Source: Amanita rubescens
Lineage: Eukaryota > Basidiomycota > Agaricomycetes > Agaricales > Amanitaceae
Assembly: GCA_015039365.1 (NCBI GenBank)
Contig: WION01000044.1
Location: 1 to 64,000 of the forward strand
Direction of reading: 5' to 3'
DNA: 64,000 nt
Shown in pieces: positions 22,064-32,225 of the stretch (position 1 is the first letter of the stretch; each line of letters opens with the position of its first letter). The notes under the pieces were generated by a model. That model was not told the DNA's origin, searched no databases, and saw only the letters and a program-made list of their open reading frames with translations. Position numbers and translations under genes: made by a program.

Positions 22064-22543
22064 CAGTTACAATCGAAGCAGAGTCTGAACTCGCATGGTG
22101 CTGTTAATGCTGCAAAATACAAAGCCCTTCCGAGCGACTGGAAGACAAAAGCTCATTATTACTTCTATGGCTGGGCAGTCACAACAGAAATTCTACAAAG
22201 ATATATTTCCAGTATCAACAGGGCGCATGTCTCCCACAAGGACGAGATCGGGACTGCCAGTTCAGCCATTTTCTACATGCAACGAGATGTTGGATTTCAT
22301 CATATCAACTACGTTGCAGGCAAAGTTGACGACGAAGCTGCGGCAAATTGCAGAGTCGATCAGGCGGAAGAAGGGCCGATGTTGAATTTGATGTCAATTG
22401 GTTGCACACAGTCGAAGAGGCTATTCTGGCGTCGTCCAACGCCTAAGCAGTTGGAACGACTTGTAGAGATTTTTGGGGAGGAGCCACGGTGGTTCGAGGA
22501 TTTCTATAAGAAGGAGGAATTTGATCATGATTTCATGCACTAG
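22064..22543 (+). CDS. 3' exon of an unrecognised gene (partial)
   Basis: A frame opens after a possible splice acceptor (CTACAG) near 22063 and runs to a stop at 22541-22543. It contains HYYFYGWAVTTEILQRYI, AIFYMQRDVGFHHINYV, and an ending with RRPTPKQLERLVEIFGEEP and WFEDFYKKEEFDHDFMH. The ending is well conserved-looking, with a charged Pro-Thr-rich turn before a helix. No start exon could be found because the divergent HNH fragment lies immediately upstream. I do not recognise the family; it may be a relic or the end of a short gene. Confidence 0.35.
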   Translation, partial: QLQSKQSLNSHGAVNAAKYKALPSDWKTKAHYYFYGWAVTTEILQRYISSINRAHVSHKDEIGTASSAIFYMQRDVGFHHINYVAGKVDDEAAANCRVDQAEEGPMLNLMSIGCTQSKRLFWRRPTPKQLERLVEIFGEEPRWFEDFYKKEEFDHDFMH

Positions 22544-23083
22544 GTTGACTCGCCCCAAAGACATTTCATTTACAAGGCCAGTTCTGAGCTTCGCGTCTGA
22601 ACTACAATTTGTAACCTCAATCAGATACGAAAAACTTGATTTGAGTACTCTCTGCTACGCTGTATCGCTTGTTAGCCCAGGAATGAACGTTAAATGACTG
22701 AAAAGGGACGGATGGAGGATCTCACCTATGCGACCTGCGCGAACGTTGGCGGCAGGCTTACTGCACCTGCGGATCGTTTTTCGTTCTTAATGAGAGTAGA
22801 CAAGTGTTGTTGAACCGTGGAAATTGTGTCTCGCCACGGCTCTCCTCATCACAGCCCATCTATCTCTCCGTTATTCTAGGAGAGACACAATGACAGTGAG
22901 ACCATTCGGAACGTGAGAATCGAATTCACCACTTGCCAAGAGGACAGGGACCAGGCACGCAGCGCTCTTATCTTAAATGAGCACCACCCCTGCGTGAGTA
23001 TAAGTTCTTCGTCCTATATTTGTGGTTAAACATTTCACAGCTCCATATCGGCCTGTATCAAAGGTTAGATACGCATCGTCGTT
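22544..23083. other. no gene recognised
   Basis: Only short open frames. There is no repeat or RNA gene that I can support. Confidence 0.45.
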
Positions 23084-23735
23084 GATCCTGAATTGAACTG
23101 ACTATCGATATCAGAGGTCGGAAACTCCCAATCGATGGAATAAAGCGTCTTGACAAATTTTATGTGGAACCGGTGATCGACGGGAAGTCGAGACATAAGA
23201 CCGGATTGACAAAGGGATCGTGGACGGAGAGCTTCTATTTGTGAGATACGCCCTCTACATCTCACGGCATTACTGATGCTTGTGGTAGCGATGCATTAAG
23301 CTCTTCCATGTTGGAGTGTCGGCTCTATGCCAAAAATACTCAAGGACAAATTTATCGGTGGAACAAAAGACGCGATCGAGTCGCTTCTTGCTGAGGGAAC
23401 GGCTGGAGGTCTGTATGATGCCATGTTGAGCCCCTTCCACTAATAATCTTTACTCTTAGCTATCACTCGGGAGCTATGTAAATATGACTCCCAAGGAAAT
23501 CGCAAATTGTCATCGAATTCACGATTGCCGCTACGTCGAAGGCCTCCGATGCAGCAGGATTGAACATGGAAGCGGCCGTTGCAGAAGCAAAGGATGCACT
23601 TGTCCACATGAAGCTGGCGCAATCGTCGATCGAACCAATGCAAGGCGCGGTCAATACTTCTGTTGCAGTAGTAGTTAATATCACGTCCTTGGCAACCGCT
23701 CCTACAGAAAATTAAATTGTTCACCGACACAGATC
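23084..23735 (+). pseudogene. relic of a C2-type N-terminus of a STAND protein
   Basis: Successive frames give KFYVEPVIDGKSRHKTGLTK with GSWTESFYL (C2-like strands), then LECRLYAKNTQ, KDKFIGGTKDAIESLLAEG, an intron-like gap (about 23409-23460), ATSKASDAAGLNMEAAVAEA and a helical NTSVAVVVNITSLAT, then PLLQKIKLFTDT. This order matches the N-terminal adaptor region of agaricomycete STAND proteins. Stop codons and shifts break it at least three times, and there is no NB-ARC or NACHT after it. It ends abruptly against AAA-ATPase-like sequence. Confidence 0.55.
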
Positions 23736-24525
23736 AAGATACAGTGCTCATTATTCGTCGCTCAGGATACGCCGAACGCCAGAGCAACGTCACGGCACAG
23801 GTCACGGAATACCTGAACGTTGTCTGCGATATTATCTACGACAACGGGCAAGAATTTGGCTTTGCGAGGCGTGTCCTCGAGATCGACGAGTATCGTGGTA
23901 CCCAACCCATCGCGAGTCTCCCTGTCTACCCCCCTACAATACCACGACGATAACATGGAGTTTATTCACGGGCCGTCAAGCTGGGGAAACGTTTGGCAAT
24001 TGCCTACCCATAGCTTCCACGAAATCAGTGGTCGAGCCTCTCGTCGGGTTGATCGACGTGAAACGGAACCGATATCTGTTCGTCTTTTCTTTGCGGTCCC
24101 CTCCCACTCCTGTGACCTGTCCTAACGAAAGCCAAAGGTGGACGCCTCTCATCGGGTTGATCGCGGTGAAACGGAACCGATATTTGTTCGCCTCCCCTTT
24201 GCAATTCTGTCCTAACAAAAGCCAAAGGTGAACGGCCGTGTTATGATCAGTCCATTCGCATACGCGCAACAATATCTCCAACGGTTCATCAGGCCTTGAA
24301 GAAGGACAGTCTTACGGGCGACCAGTACGCCATGTGTTCGCCCATTCTGATGGGGTTTGCCATTGACCGCAAGATTTGGGGTATGCTATTCAACGTGTTT
24401 ACGCTTTTTGTGTCCAATATCTTACAGGTGAATTTGCTCGTTGGATTGTGAATATAAACCCCGATGCCAACTTTGGCCAAACAGTACTCTTCACCGCTCC
24501 ATTTCGGTGCACTCACCCCTAATTA
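23735..24525 (+). pseudogene. relic of a DUF7025-type fungal AAA ATPase
   Basis: The frame at 23717-23953 carries GFARRVLEIDEYRGTQPIAS with LPVYP, the characteristic strand-turn of the region N-terminal to the AAA core in a fungal ATPase family. After a frame change comes a second recognisable block, ALKKDSLTGDQYAMCSPILM with GFAIDRKIW, joined by an intron (about 24380-24427) to GEFARWIVNINPDANFG. The Walker A/B core is missing and the middle is replaced by a 108 bp tandem duplication. It is a non-functional fragment. Confidence 0.55.
24031..24247. repeat. two-copy 108 bp tandem repeat inside the AAA relic
   Basis: GGGTTGATCG..GTGAAACGGAACCGATAT and the following TCCTAAC..AAAGCCAAAGGTG occur at about 24046 and again at about 24154. 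The two units are more than 85 percent alike by eye, suggesting a fairly recent duplication in a dead gene. Confidence 0.75.
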
Positions 24526-24809
24526 GCGGAAGAAGAAAACGCTTCACGCGAAACATTATGATGTATACCATACGTACAGATGATATATGCCCTACTATTA
24601 TTGTATATGTACGTTGGTACCGTACGACCGTGTATGTAGATAATGGCTGAATGAATTGACACTAGTTATACACCATAGCAGACTGAGAGCTTGTTAACTT
24701 GATTTCATCACATCGGAGTATTCTAACGCAGTGCATGTTTCCTGATAATCTTTATGAACAGCGTATAGGTATGGATTGCGATAATACAACTGATTCCAAG
24801 GCAGGTTGG

Positions 24810-26135
24810 TCATTTGAACGACATGGACAATCGTACCCTTGTCGGCTCGAGCGGCACGTCCTCGCGGCTCAGAGATATCAACCTCGACTCTTCGCGCCGC
24901 GTTTTTAAGAGACGGGACATGGCAGTCATGAGCTTCTCATCATCACCTCGGCCCCGGAGACACGTCACCTCCAATTCACGCAGGTTAGGCAGGCAAACGC
25001 CATCATTCATCTGCGTAATATGCTGTACAAAGAACGAACCACGCCCCGCGACCGTCGTCTTGACGCAGAGCTCCTCGACGCTCGAAAGTAATTTCATAAG
25101 ATCGGGCAACAGTCGAAATTCGCAGTTTTGCAGTGTCAATCGGCGAATGTAGCATGACGAACGGCGGATAAAAAATGATAGTTCTTCGACAAAGGCAAGT
25201 GGACGATATCGCTTCTTACTATACATTGGATACCAATCCACCCAGAGATGTTCCAGTAAAGGCGCCTCGAGCTGTGTCAGTATTTCAAGAGGAGGATGGA
25301 TTGGGATTGCAAGCAACCGGAGAGAGGCAAGCCGGATAGAGCGCCGGTCGCGATCATCGTCTCTGTGCCAGACGGCGACTTTGCCCATGTGTAGCTCCTC
25401 GACGTTTTGTAACTGTGAAAAAATTGTTTCCAGCTGTATACTGTCAATGGGATATCCGTCTGTCAAGGATATCCTGACTTTCGTCAACTGCGACCAAGGA
25501 AACACCAATTCCCCGAACCATCCGAGAAGTTCAAGTTCGGTAAGGCGCGGCGCGGCGGTCAACACGTGGTATGACTCGAAATTTGAGGCGTATATTGATT
25601 TCGCATGGAGCCTCAGCGACTTGATGATTGGCATTTTACATCTGAGAAGATCAAGTATGGGACCGGGCTCGTGGCTTAGTTCCAGATCCACCTTTTCCCA
25701 TCTTTCAGAACAAGACAGTAACAACTTCCACGTCATCCTTGGAAAAACTTCGATCGATTCTGAGTTTATCGAGTATGTAGTGTAGACGGTGATGGTGAGC
25801 GGTAGCTGCTCGGATCGTTCAAGGTACAAGAGTGTGCGCCGACTCATTTCGTGGAGGCGATCGACGCTGAGTTCGGTGGAATGATACCGTAGGGCAAGAG
25901 AAGTCCATAGATGTGGGTAAGATAAAAATTCATCCCTCCAGCGCTTGCAAACTTGCCCTACAGCCCACGGGAATTCGCTAAAACGCGAGCTATTATCCAG
26001 AATGTGAAGAGAGATAGGTTTATCGCAAAGGAGGTGAAATATTTCGCAGAGAATTTCGGCGGGTATCGTTTCGCATATCATTTTGTGTGGTAGTCGTGAT
26101 GGAATGATCACCGAACAATGCCGGGTTGCGCTCAT
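24810..26135 (-). CDS. F-box protein
   Basis: Intronless frame of 441 residues. An F-box-like motif lies at residues about 24-75: TIPAEILCEIFHLLCDKP, then WAVGQVCKRWRDEFLSYPHL with WTSL. The rest is the leucine-rich, irregular repeat region usual in basidiomycete F-box proteins (SLRLHAKSIYASNF, LTELELLGWFGELVF, RRLTLQNCEFRLLPDLMKLL). F-box proteins recruit targets to SCF ubiquitin ligases. The start may be MICETIP (26081) rather than the ATG at 26135. It is divergent from the 26431 gene. These families are highly expanded in mushrooms, so the target is not predictable. Confidence 0.85.
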   Translation of the reverse strand: MSATRHCSVIIPSRLPHKMICETIPAEILCEIFHLLCDKPISLHILDNSSRFSEFPWAVGQVCKRWRDEFLSYPHLWTSLALRYHSTELSVDRLHEMSRRTLLYLERSEQLPLTITVYTTYSINSESIEVFPRMTWKLLLSCSERWEKVDLELSHEPGPILDLLRCKMPIIKSLRLHAKSIYASNFESYHVLTAAPRLTELELLGWFGELVFPWSQLTKVRISLTDGYPIDSIQLETIFSQLQNVEELHMGKVAVWHRDDDRDRRSIRLASLRLLAIPIHPPLEILTQLEAPLLEHLWVDWYPMYSKKRYRPLAFVEELSFFIRRSSCYIRRLTLQNCEFRLLPDLMKLLSSVEELCVKTTVAGRGSFFVQHITQMNDGVCLPNLRELEVTCLRGRGDDEKLMTAMSRLLKTRREESRLISLSREDVPLEPTRVRLSMSFK

Positions 26136-26430
26136 GCGCCGTGCGGCCTACATGCTTCATGACGAAACGCTCTCCAGCGCGCTCAACATGCTCGATCTGA
26201 CTCCAGCTAGGGAGAATGTCATGGGTGTTGTCGCCAAAGCTTGCGGTGACAGAAAGTTTTTACTTCATCACAGGCTGAATTCCTCCAGTAAATCGCGAGT
26301 CGAGGCATGCCACGTGCACTTGCATGCAGCATTTCATGTTTCACTTCTTGTTTCACCTCTCTGGGAGAAGTCACTCCGAATCATTCACCACTGCCAGTGT
26401 ACTGTGCACGGCTTGTCACTTTGCTCTATA

Positions 26431-27270
26431 ATGCTGATGCCAACTTCGTTATTAGATAAAAAAACCTTTGACGGCATGGACTGGACGCTAGCTGATCTTG
26501 CTGCCTTTAACATCATTGTCCAAGACCAGGACCAGGATGTATTCTTCGACGGCCCCTTGCCAGATTACTCTGGCTTTCCGGGCTTTCTCGAGAAGGAAGG
26601 TATTATCACTCCCAAGGAATTCCGCTTTCAACTAGATAAGGGCCTCAAACGTGCCAGAGAGTGCAATGATATACCCTATATGGTTGAAGGGGCATGGAAT
26701 AACTTCCTCAGGAACTTGCTACACTTCATGAAATATGAACATTTGCATCCGACCCACACCACTCTAACAACAGACCACCCGGTCCGACTCACTATGCGTC
26801 GTAATGAATCCGCTGTTACAACGGCCAATGTTGAAGTCCACCGTCATGCCCCCTTCCGGAAAACTTTGCTCATTCTTCAACATGACAAGTCAATTTTCAG
26901 GCGTTCCAACCGAGAAGCGCATTTGGTAGCAACGGCGATTGGAGCATTTCAACAGAATAACTCCATTAAGGCGTGGCAGGCGAAACAACAAGGGACAAAG
27001 TTGGATTCATCCGAGTTAGAGGAACAAACCATTCTGGGTATCACGATGGCAGAGCAATTCATCCCTACGTTTTACAAGATCAAAGTCACAGCGGAACTGG
27101 ACCGCGCAGTTCGTTTGGGGGAGAAGCCTGCAATACAGACGATTGTCTATTGCCACAAGGCGCGAGTCCCTAATCCTTGCGAGGACATCATGACCCTTGA
27201 AAACCGCAGGCGTATAGCCTTGTACCTGGAGGGATTTAGAAAGCTTTTAGAGGCACAGTTGTCAGACTAG
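26431..27270 (+). CDS. agaricomycete-specific protein of unknown function
   Basis: Intronless. I place the start at ATG 26431 (MLMPTSLLDKKTFDGMDW) because the typical family start is followed by a WTLADLAAFNIIV-like segment. The frame is open further upstream to 26083, but that part overlaps the F-box gene and has no family character. Conserved-looking blocks are MVEGAWNNFLRNLLHFM, EAHLVATAIGAFQQNNSIKA, TILGITMAEQFIPTFYKIKV, ELDRAVRLGEKP and ENRRRIALYLEGFRKLLEAQ. The pattern matches an expanded mushroom family with no known function; a degenerate PD-(D/E)XK-type fold is conceivable but no catalytic triad is clear. There is no TM segment or signal peptide. Confidence 0.6.
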   Translation: MLMPTSLLDKKTFDGMDWTLADLAAFNIIVQDQDQDVFFDGPLPDYSGFPGFLEKEGIITPKEFRFQLDKGLKRARECNDIPYMVEGAWNNFLRNLLHFMKYEHLHPTHTTLTTDHPVRLTMRRNESAVTTANVEVHRHAPFRKTLLILQHDKSIFRRSNREAHLVATAIGAFQQNNSIKAWQAKQQGTKLDSSELEEQTILGITMAEQFIPTFYKIKVTAELDRAVRLGEKPAIQTIVYCHKARVPNPCEDIMTLENRRRIALYLEGFRKLLEAQLSD

Positions 27271-28857
27271 GTGTTGGGATATGTACTATTTCGGGTAGTA
27301 AGGTCAGGAGCGTTTGCCAATATGCATATTGGATGCGAGTTGATTCATATTTTTTAAATTCTTGAGGTCGAACAAATTGAAAGAACGTGGTGATTCCGGT
27401 GTTAGGGGGGGCTCTAGATCGCTCAACAACCAATATGTCTACTAGCCTTGTAAATCTTCCTTCTGACCCATTGCCCATCGTCTCTTCCTGATGACATACT
27501 CCAAGTTTCAGTCAGCCTCAATAGATACGAAGAATTACCTACCCCCTGAAGACCTTTGTCTATTCGACTGTTTAGGCGAGCCGCCAACTACATCTCTGCA
27601 GGTATAGGACCTCCCTTGAGGAAAGGACAATGTTCTCCTCGAGCGACAGGTGAGAAATACCATTTTTTAAGAAGCTCAATCACGCTCATGTCCACTACCG
27701 TAGGTCATGGAGCACAAGGTAGGGTAACATGGGGTACAGCCTTTTCACCTCTGAGAATTGCTCGGAGAGCGATACGTCATCTAGGAGTAGCTCACCTATG
27801 ATCCATCTGCATCTATCAGCGTCATGACCGCGTTGACGTCCTTCGAATCATCCTACTTCGAACAACGCTACTGAGCGCACTGAACTGGCAAAGTGAAGTC
27901 CTCTTGCCTTGTCAACCATGAACAGACAGAGCGAAACACGAACACTAACCTCCTCCCTTTGACGCCCTCTTGCCTTCTTCTCCGCGTACCTCCAAGGTAA
28001 CTTGTAGAAGAGAACGAGAGCCCAATCCCTACCTGTGGTACACTAAACCATAAGAACACGAAGGAGTTGTACGACTCACCTCCCGAGACCCATTCATTCA
28101 ACTCAGTTAACTAACCATCTCCATTTGACGCCCTTTCGCGTTGTTCACTTCGACTCTCTAGCCCCCGGTTTCGGACTTGAACAAGCGAACGAAAGGCCAA
28201 TCGGTGCCTATTCCTGCGTCACGCATCAATCGTTTCGACGTGCATAACCTCTCTTTACTCCTGCATTATGCGACCCTTGAAATCCCAATAACCCATGATC
28301 ACGCAATGATCATGCATGATCCTTGATACCACTTCCACCTCCTGGCTGCAAAATAATCATTGGCTCATTTTGCTCATGTGTTGCCCATGCGTTGGCCACT
28401 TGCGATTATGCGTGGGGAGTTCGCCTGTCAACAGACAACATCGAAATCGTCGACATGCCACTTGTCTTCACACTTCATATCGGTCTCTGAATTATCTGGG
28501 TGTCGTGTTATGCGCACAATCAATCCGTTCTCGCCAAGATGACCGTCGTCTTTGACGTCGAGTCGACCAAGCCTACTAATTCTGTGTCTTGCAACTCGCT
28601 CAACATCCTGCCAACGACCATGCGGCTCTACCCTGTACAGTATTCTATTTACCAGTAAAATGCACCTATAATAAACACCTATTCTGAGCAAAAAAAATAC
28701 TCAATACCGTGTATGATTAAAAAATGTTCGAGTGCCTGAGAAGAGGGATAATAAGGTATTATCACGAAAGCAACCGATAGCCCAGTAACATAACATGACA
28801 AGATGAAATGGCGTCAACCTTTAGATTCGTTCGCGTTCGTAAAGAAACGTGTTTGCG
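27271..28857. other. 1.6 kb without a recognisable gene
   Basis: A plus-strand segment near 27700-27745 reads VGHGAQGRVTWGTAFSP, which faintly resembles a kinase glycine loop but has no kinase context. At 28290-28322 are clustered ATGATCATGCATGATC palindromic words like those at 30885-31080. No intact gene was found. Confidence 0.4.
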
Positions 28858-29850
28858 TTATGCACCGTCCTCTCGATCCAAAAGATCTTGCCCGTCAACT
28901 CTATCCTCAATAAGCTTCGCCACGGTTGGCCCGTGCACAGGTATATAATCATTTTGAAATCCGTGAGGATACGCCACCGGGGGTTCTTGTTGAGGAAGTG
29001 AGAAGTAGCTGTTATAACTTATAGATCGGTCAGCCGGACACTAGCGAAAGCATATCAAAAATAATTCTCTTACGTATCGTTCCAAACACCGTAATGCTTC
29101 ATCCCCAAAGCCGTCGACGTCCACTGGTAGTCACGCGTGTACCCTTTCAGGTAGAATATCTCAATGACAGTCGATACCCGAGTAGGAGGCATGAAGACGA
29201 GATCACTCCCGTGTACGCCTACCAGAAACTAGTCGTGCACGATCAAGCTCTCATCCGGCGCTACTAGAACAACAAACGGGACTCACCGTTGTACTAGCCG
29301 CAATTTGTATTTGTTGGTCTAGTAAAGCCTGAAACGCGCCGCTGCGGACTAAATTTGGTGTCACCATCTTGTCAAGTTGAGGTTGACCGTGAAGTGGGTT
29401 GTCGTATGGTGAGTCATCCAATCGACGGCATCCACGCTCTTAACGCCGGCGAATCTCCACACGGCTTCCCGGAACGGACCTCACCATCTGACACCCACGA
29501 GACGAAAGTTTGTGAGCATATACTGCCACGCTTCGGCAGCAGTCCGTTGCGTCTGGGAACCGCAGACAACTGCTCGATGCGCGTAAGGGAAATGAAATGC
29601 TTTCTGAACCTTGTCCGAGTCGTCGACGGGACGGGCGGAATGTCCAAGGTCTTCCCGGGAATACTGCTATTCAACGGGGAGAGATGGAAACGCGGCGCGT
29701 AAGAAGTAGCCGTTGAAGCTGGGTCTGTCATGCCATCCTTCTTTGGCGTGAATGAAGATGGCGCAGTGAATAGGTGGGGGGGATCGTCTTGGGGAGTGAA
29801 TGAGAAATGGTATCCCAGTCCCTAATGTACAACCATGTCAACAAGTTCCA
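28858..29850 (-). pseudogene. GT61-family glycosyltransferase pseudogene
   Basis: Exon structure and motifs are those of fungal GT61 (DUF563/EOGT-like) transferases: EGWHDRPSFNGYFLRAAFP, AVVCGSQTQRTAAEAW, AVWRFAGV, then IAASTT|FLVGVHGSDL, MPPTRVSTVIEIFY, ALGMKHYGVWNDT|YFSLP and FQNDYIPVHGPTVAKLIEDR. Introns sit at 29009-29073 and 29229-29286 with good GT/AG ends. The stop is at 28858-28860. The upstream exon contains two in-frame stops: TAG at 29667-29669 and TGA at 29481-29483. The expected V-T-Y-I-x-R-Q strand is missing, as is a recognisable N-terminus. The C-terminal exons are so well kept that inactivation was probably recent. Active members add sugars in the secretory pathway. Confidence 0.75.
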
Positions 29851-31226
29851 CTACACGATGTTTGTCGTCACCATTGTTCAATGATTGTGCTGGAAAACTC
29901 ACCAAAACTGCATCCTCCGCTAATCCATGATGGGGAGGGGCGTGTTGTGAGTTGGATGGTCGAGGGATATTGTCCAATGTGTAATTGAGGAGGTGGTAGA
30001 AGAGCTGCTGGAGAGGGAATTGTTGATGAGTGGTTTGTGAAGAGTGGTTTGCCAGAGAGGATTGTAGATGCGTCTCTGAATTGCGTCGTTGTGGGAGCAA
30101 CGAGGATTGCGTTGAGGCGGTTGAGGATAAGACGGGCGCGCTATAGACAAGACAGTCGTAGTCAGTGTGCGTTGGTCGAGGCCAAAAAGAGATGATGGCG
30201 GACCTCGTCTCATATCTCCCTCGCAAAGGCTCTCACCGCCCAACGGACCCCTCTTTCACCACCTCCTCCTCTGAACGCGGCAGGCGCCACCATGTCATCC
30301 CATGTCCTGATGGTGAAGATTCGAGGTCGATTGGGATATGCGGGGGCGGGCAGTAGAGGATGCGGACGACGAGCAGTAGCAGCCTGGTAATTTGATGCGC
30401 CTCAACGCTGTCACTTGGCGTAACGCTCATTACCATCAGCGCATCTTATCCGCTTCAACAGCTTGCCCAGCGGACCAAACGGCCGTGGTTCTCCTGGATA
30501 AGTTCGCGCCGGTAACTGAAAATTCTTGTCAATCAATTGCAGCATCAACACTTAGTAAACGAACGACACTTGCCAGACGAACCGTAAGACCTCCAGCCTG
30601 ACCAATTGTCGCTACTGATCCAACTGCCTTCGGTCTCAACAGAATACGGCCATTCAAGTCAGCCCATCTGCTCTCATACCATCCGCGATACTGACTGCCG
30701 TCCTAGCTTAGTTGCCACACTTGTGGGTGAGCGACAACATGTCGGGCTGAGCCCCAATTCGTCCGGGGCGATGTTAGGCATATGGATTGGGTTGTTATGT
30801 GAGTTATTATCTTTCAGTGACAGTATTGCGCCATGGGGTAGTTATGCGATCTGAAACATGTCATTTTGTAACGGGATGAGGGATTTTGTCCATCGACAAT
30901 CACGCGTGAACAATGCATTGATGATGCGTGAATAATGCACGGATGACAGATGGACGAAAAAAAAGATTTTCGGTGTTTCATGCATGGTTCATGCATGAAT
31001 ATTTTGTTTAATTTTTCAACCAAATTATCACGCATGAATGAGAAAGTAGGAAAAAAAGAGGTTTTGAGTGATCATGCAAAAAAATCTCAAATTTATCGAT
31101 TTTGTCCAATTTGGCGAAACATAAATTATTAATGCCGAGACCCTTGAGTTATCTTCCCTCTGAATCTGCCTTCTGACCTTTATTGAATGTCTGTCTCTCT
31201 ATGTCCACTGCTGCTGTCCATCCCTC
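29851..31226. other. decayed region with AT-rich palindromic cluster
   Basis: 29851-30400 may hold the rotted 5' part of the GT61 gene but no motif is clear. 30885-31080 is AT-rich and repeats words such as CATGCATGA, GATGCGTGAA and TCACGCATGAAT, which resemble a miniature-element remnant. No gene was recognised. Confidence 0.4.
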
Positions 31227-32225
31227 TTAGTAGTAGTACCACCTCTTCCATTTCCACCAGTCCACATTTGCGGGGTATCTCAACTCGAAAAAATATGTGA
31301 TGTCACATAAGCCCTTCATCTTGCTGTAATAATATCTATCCCCACCAGGGACCAGACATATCACCCTGGCTGGATAATCCAAGTCTGGGAGGTGTTCAAC
31401 ATGAGCACTTGGATGAGACATTGATGAGTCGACGTCCAACTCTGGTGAATGCAATACGAGTCGCTGAAGTGAGTTAGGCGCAATAAAACGTATCTCCCTA
31501 AGAGGGCCATATGTGAGGTCGAGCTCCAAATCCACAATATTCGGGCAGATCGCAACCATGTTTGCAACATAATGGCACCCGACACCTGCCAAAGTTAGGT
31601 GCCTGATATTTGGTATGTGCCACGAAAAAGAGAGGGGGTTATGATCCTCTTCGTTTTGCAAGCCCGAGTCCACTTCGGGGCTGAACGTATGGATTATCTC
31701 CAATTCAATCACCTGTGAGGGGAAATCCACAAATCGGGAATGGTTGAATATATCATCGAAGCCCATGTTGTGATAATGAATTGCAATCTTGCGCAAGTTC
31801 GGAAGGTAGGAACATTTGTTATTGCTGATAAAGCGGAGAACATCCGCCATGGCCATACCAGCCGGATGGTCCTCCATAAACCCATTCTGCGGAGCAAGGG
31901 GATGGTCGATGACAAAATTAATGCTGCGACACCTGGCTTCAAAACATGCCCGGGTCCCTTCATCGTAAAATTCTGATTCTCGGCGCAGAACGCTGAGAAA
32001 GTGGCTCGTATAAGAGGAGCAAGGGATGTAAACGTCTTTTATTGATGCGTGGATATATGCTTTTCTCCATGTTGAGTTGAAGAGTGGCATTGACGTCATA
32101 AAGGCGATACGCTCGTCTATTGAGAGTCGAAATGACCAAAGAAAGTCGACAATTGGCTCGACGAGGTCTGCGGGGAAGGAAACCGGTGCTGTCGCCATTG
32201 TGAGACAGGGTGAACAAGGATTCAA
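31227..32225 (-). CDS. F-box/LRR-like protein, short form
   Basis: Intronless frame of 332 residues. The N-terminus SFPADLVEPIVDFLW has the F-box-like P-x-E-L/V-I-E-x-I pattern common in mushroom proteins. It continues with LFNSTWRKAYIHASIKDVYI and leucine-rich segments (LPNLRKIAIHYHN, NIRHLTLAGVGCHYVANMVA, IVDLELDLTYGPLREIRF). Translation could begin at ATG 32225 or at the internal MATAPVSF (32198). It ends with a Trp/Tyr-rich tail. The likely role is substrate recognition for an SCF ligase, inferred from family resemblance only. Confidence 0.65.
   Translation of the reverse strand: MNPCSPCLTMATAPVSFPADLVEPIVDFLWSFRLSIDERIAFMTSMPLFNSTWRKAYIHASIKDVYIPCSSYTSHFLSVLRRESEFYDEGTRACFEARCRSINFVIDHPLAPQNGFMEDHPAGMAMADVLRFISNNKCSYLPNLRKIAIHYHNMGFDDIFNHSRFVDFPSQVIELEIIHTFSPEVDSGLQNEEDHNPLSFSWHIPNIRHLTLAGVGCHYVANMVAICPNIVDLELDLTYGPLREIRFIAPNSLQRLVLHSPELDVDSSMSHPSAHVEHLPDLDYPARVICLVPGGDRYYYSKMKGLCDITYFFELRYPANVDWWKWKRWYYY

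Noticed and set aside
26083..26430. Upstream extension of the 26431 gene
   Set aside because: Overlaps the F-box gene start on the other strand and lacks family features; ATG 26431 fits better.
27700..27750. Kinase-like glycine loop (VGHGAQGRV)
   Set aside because: No other kinase motif nearby in any frame; probably chance or a very old relic.
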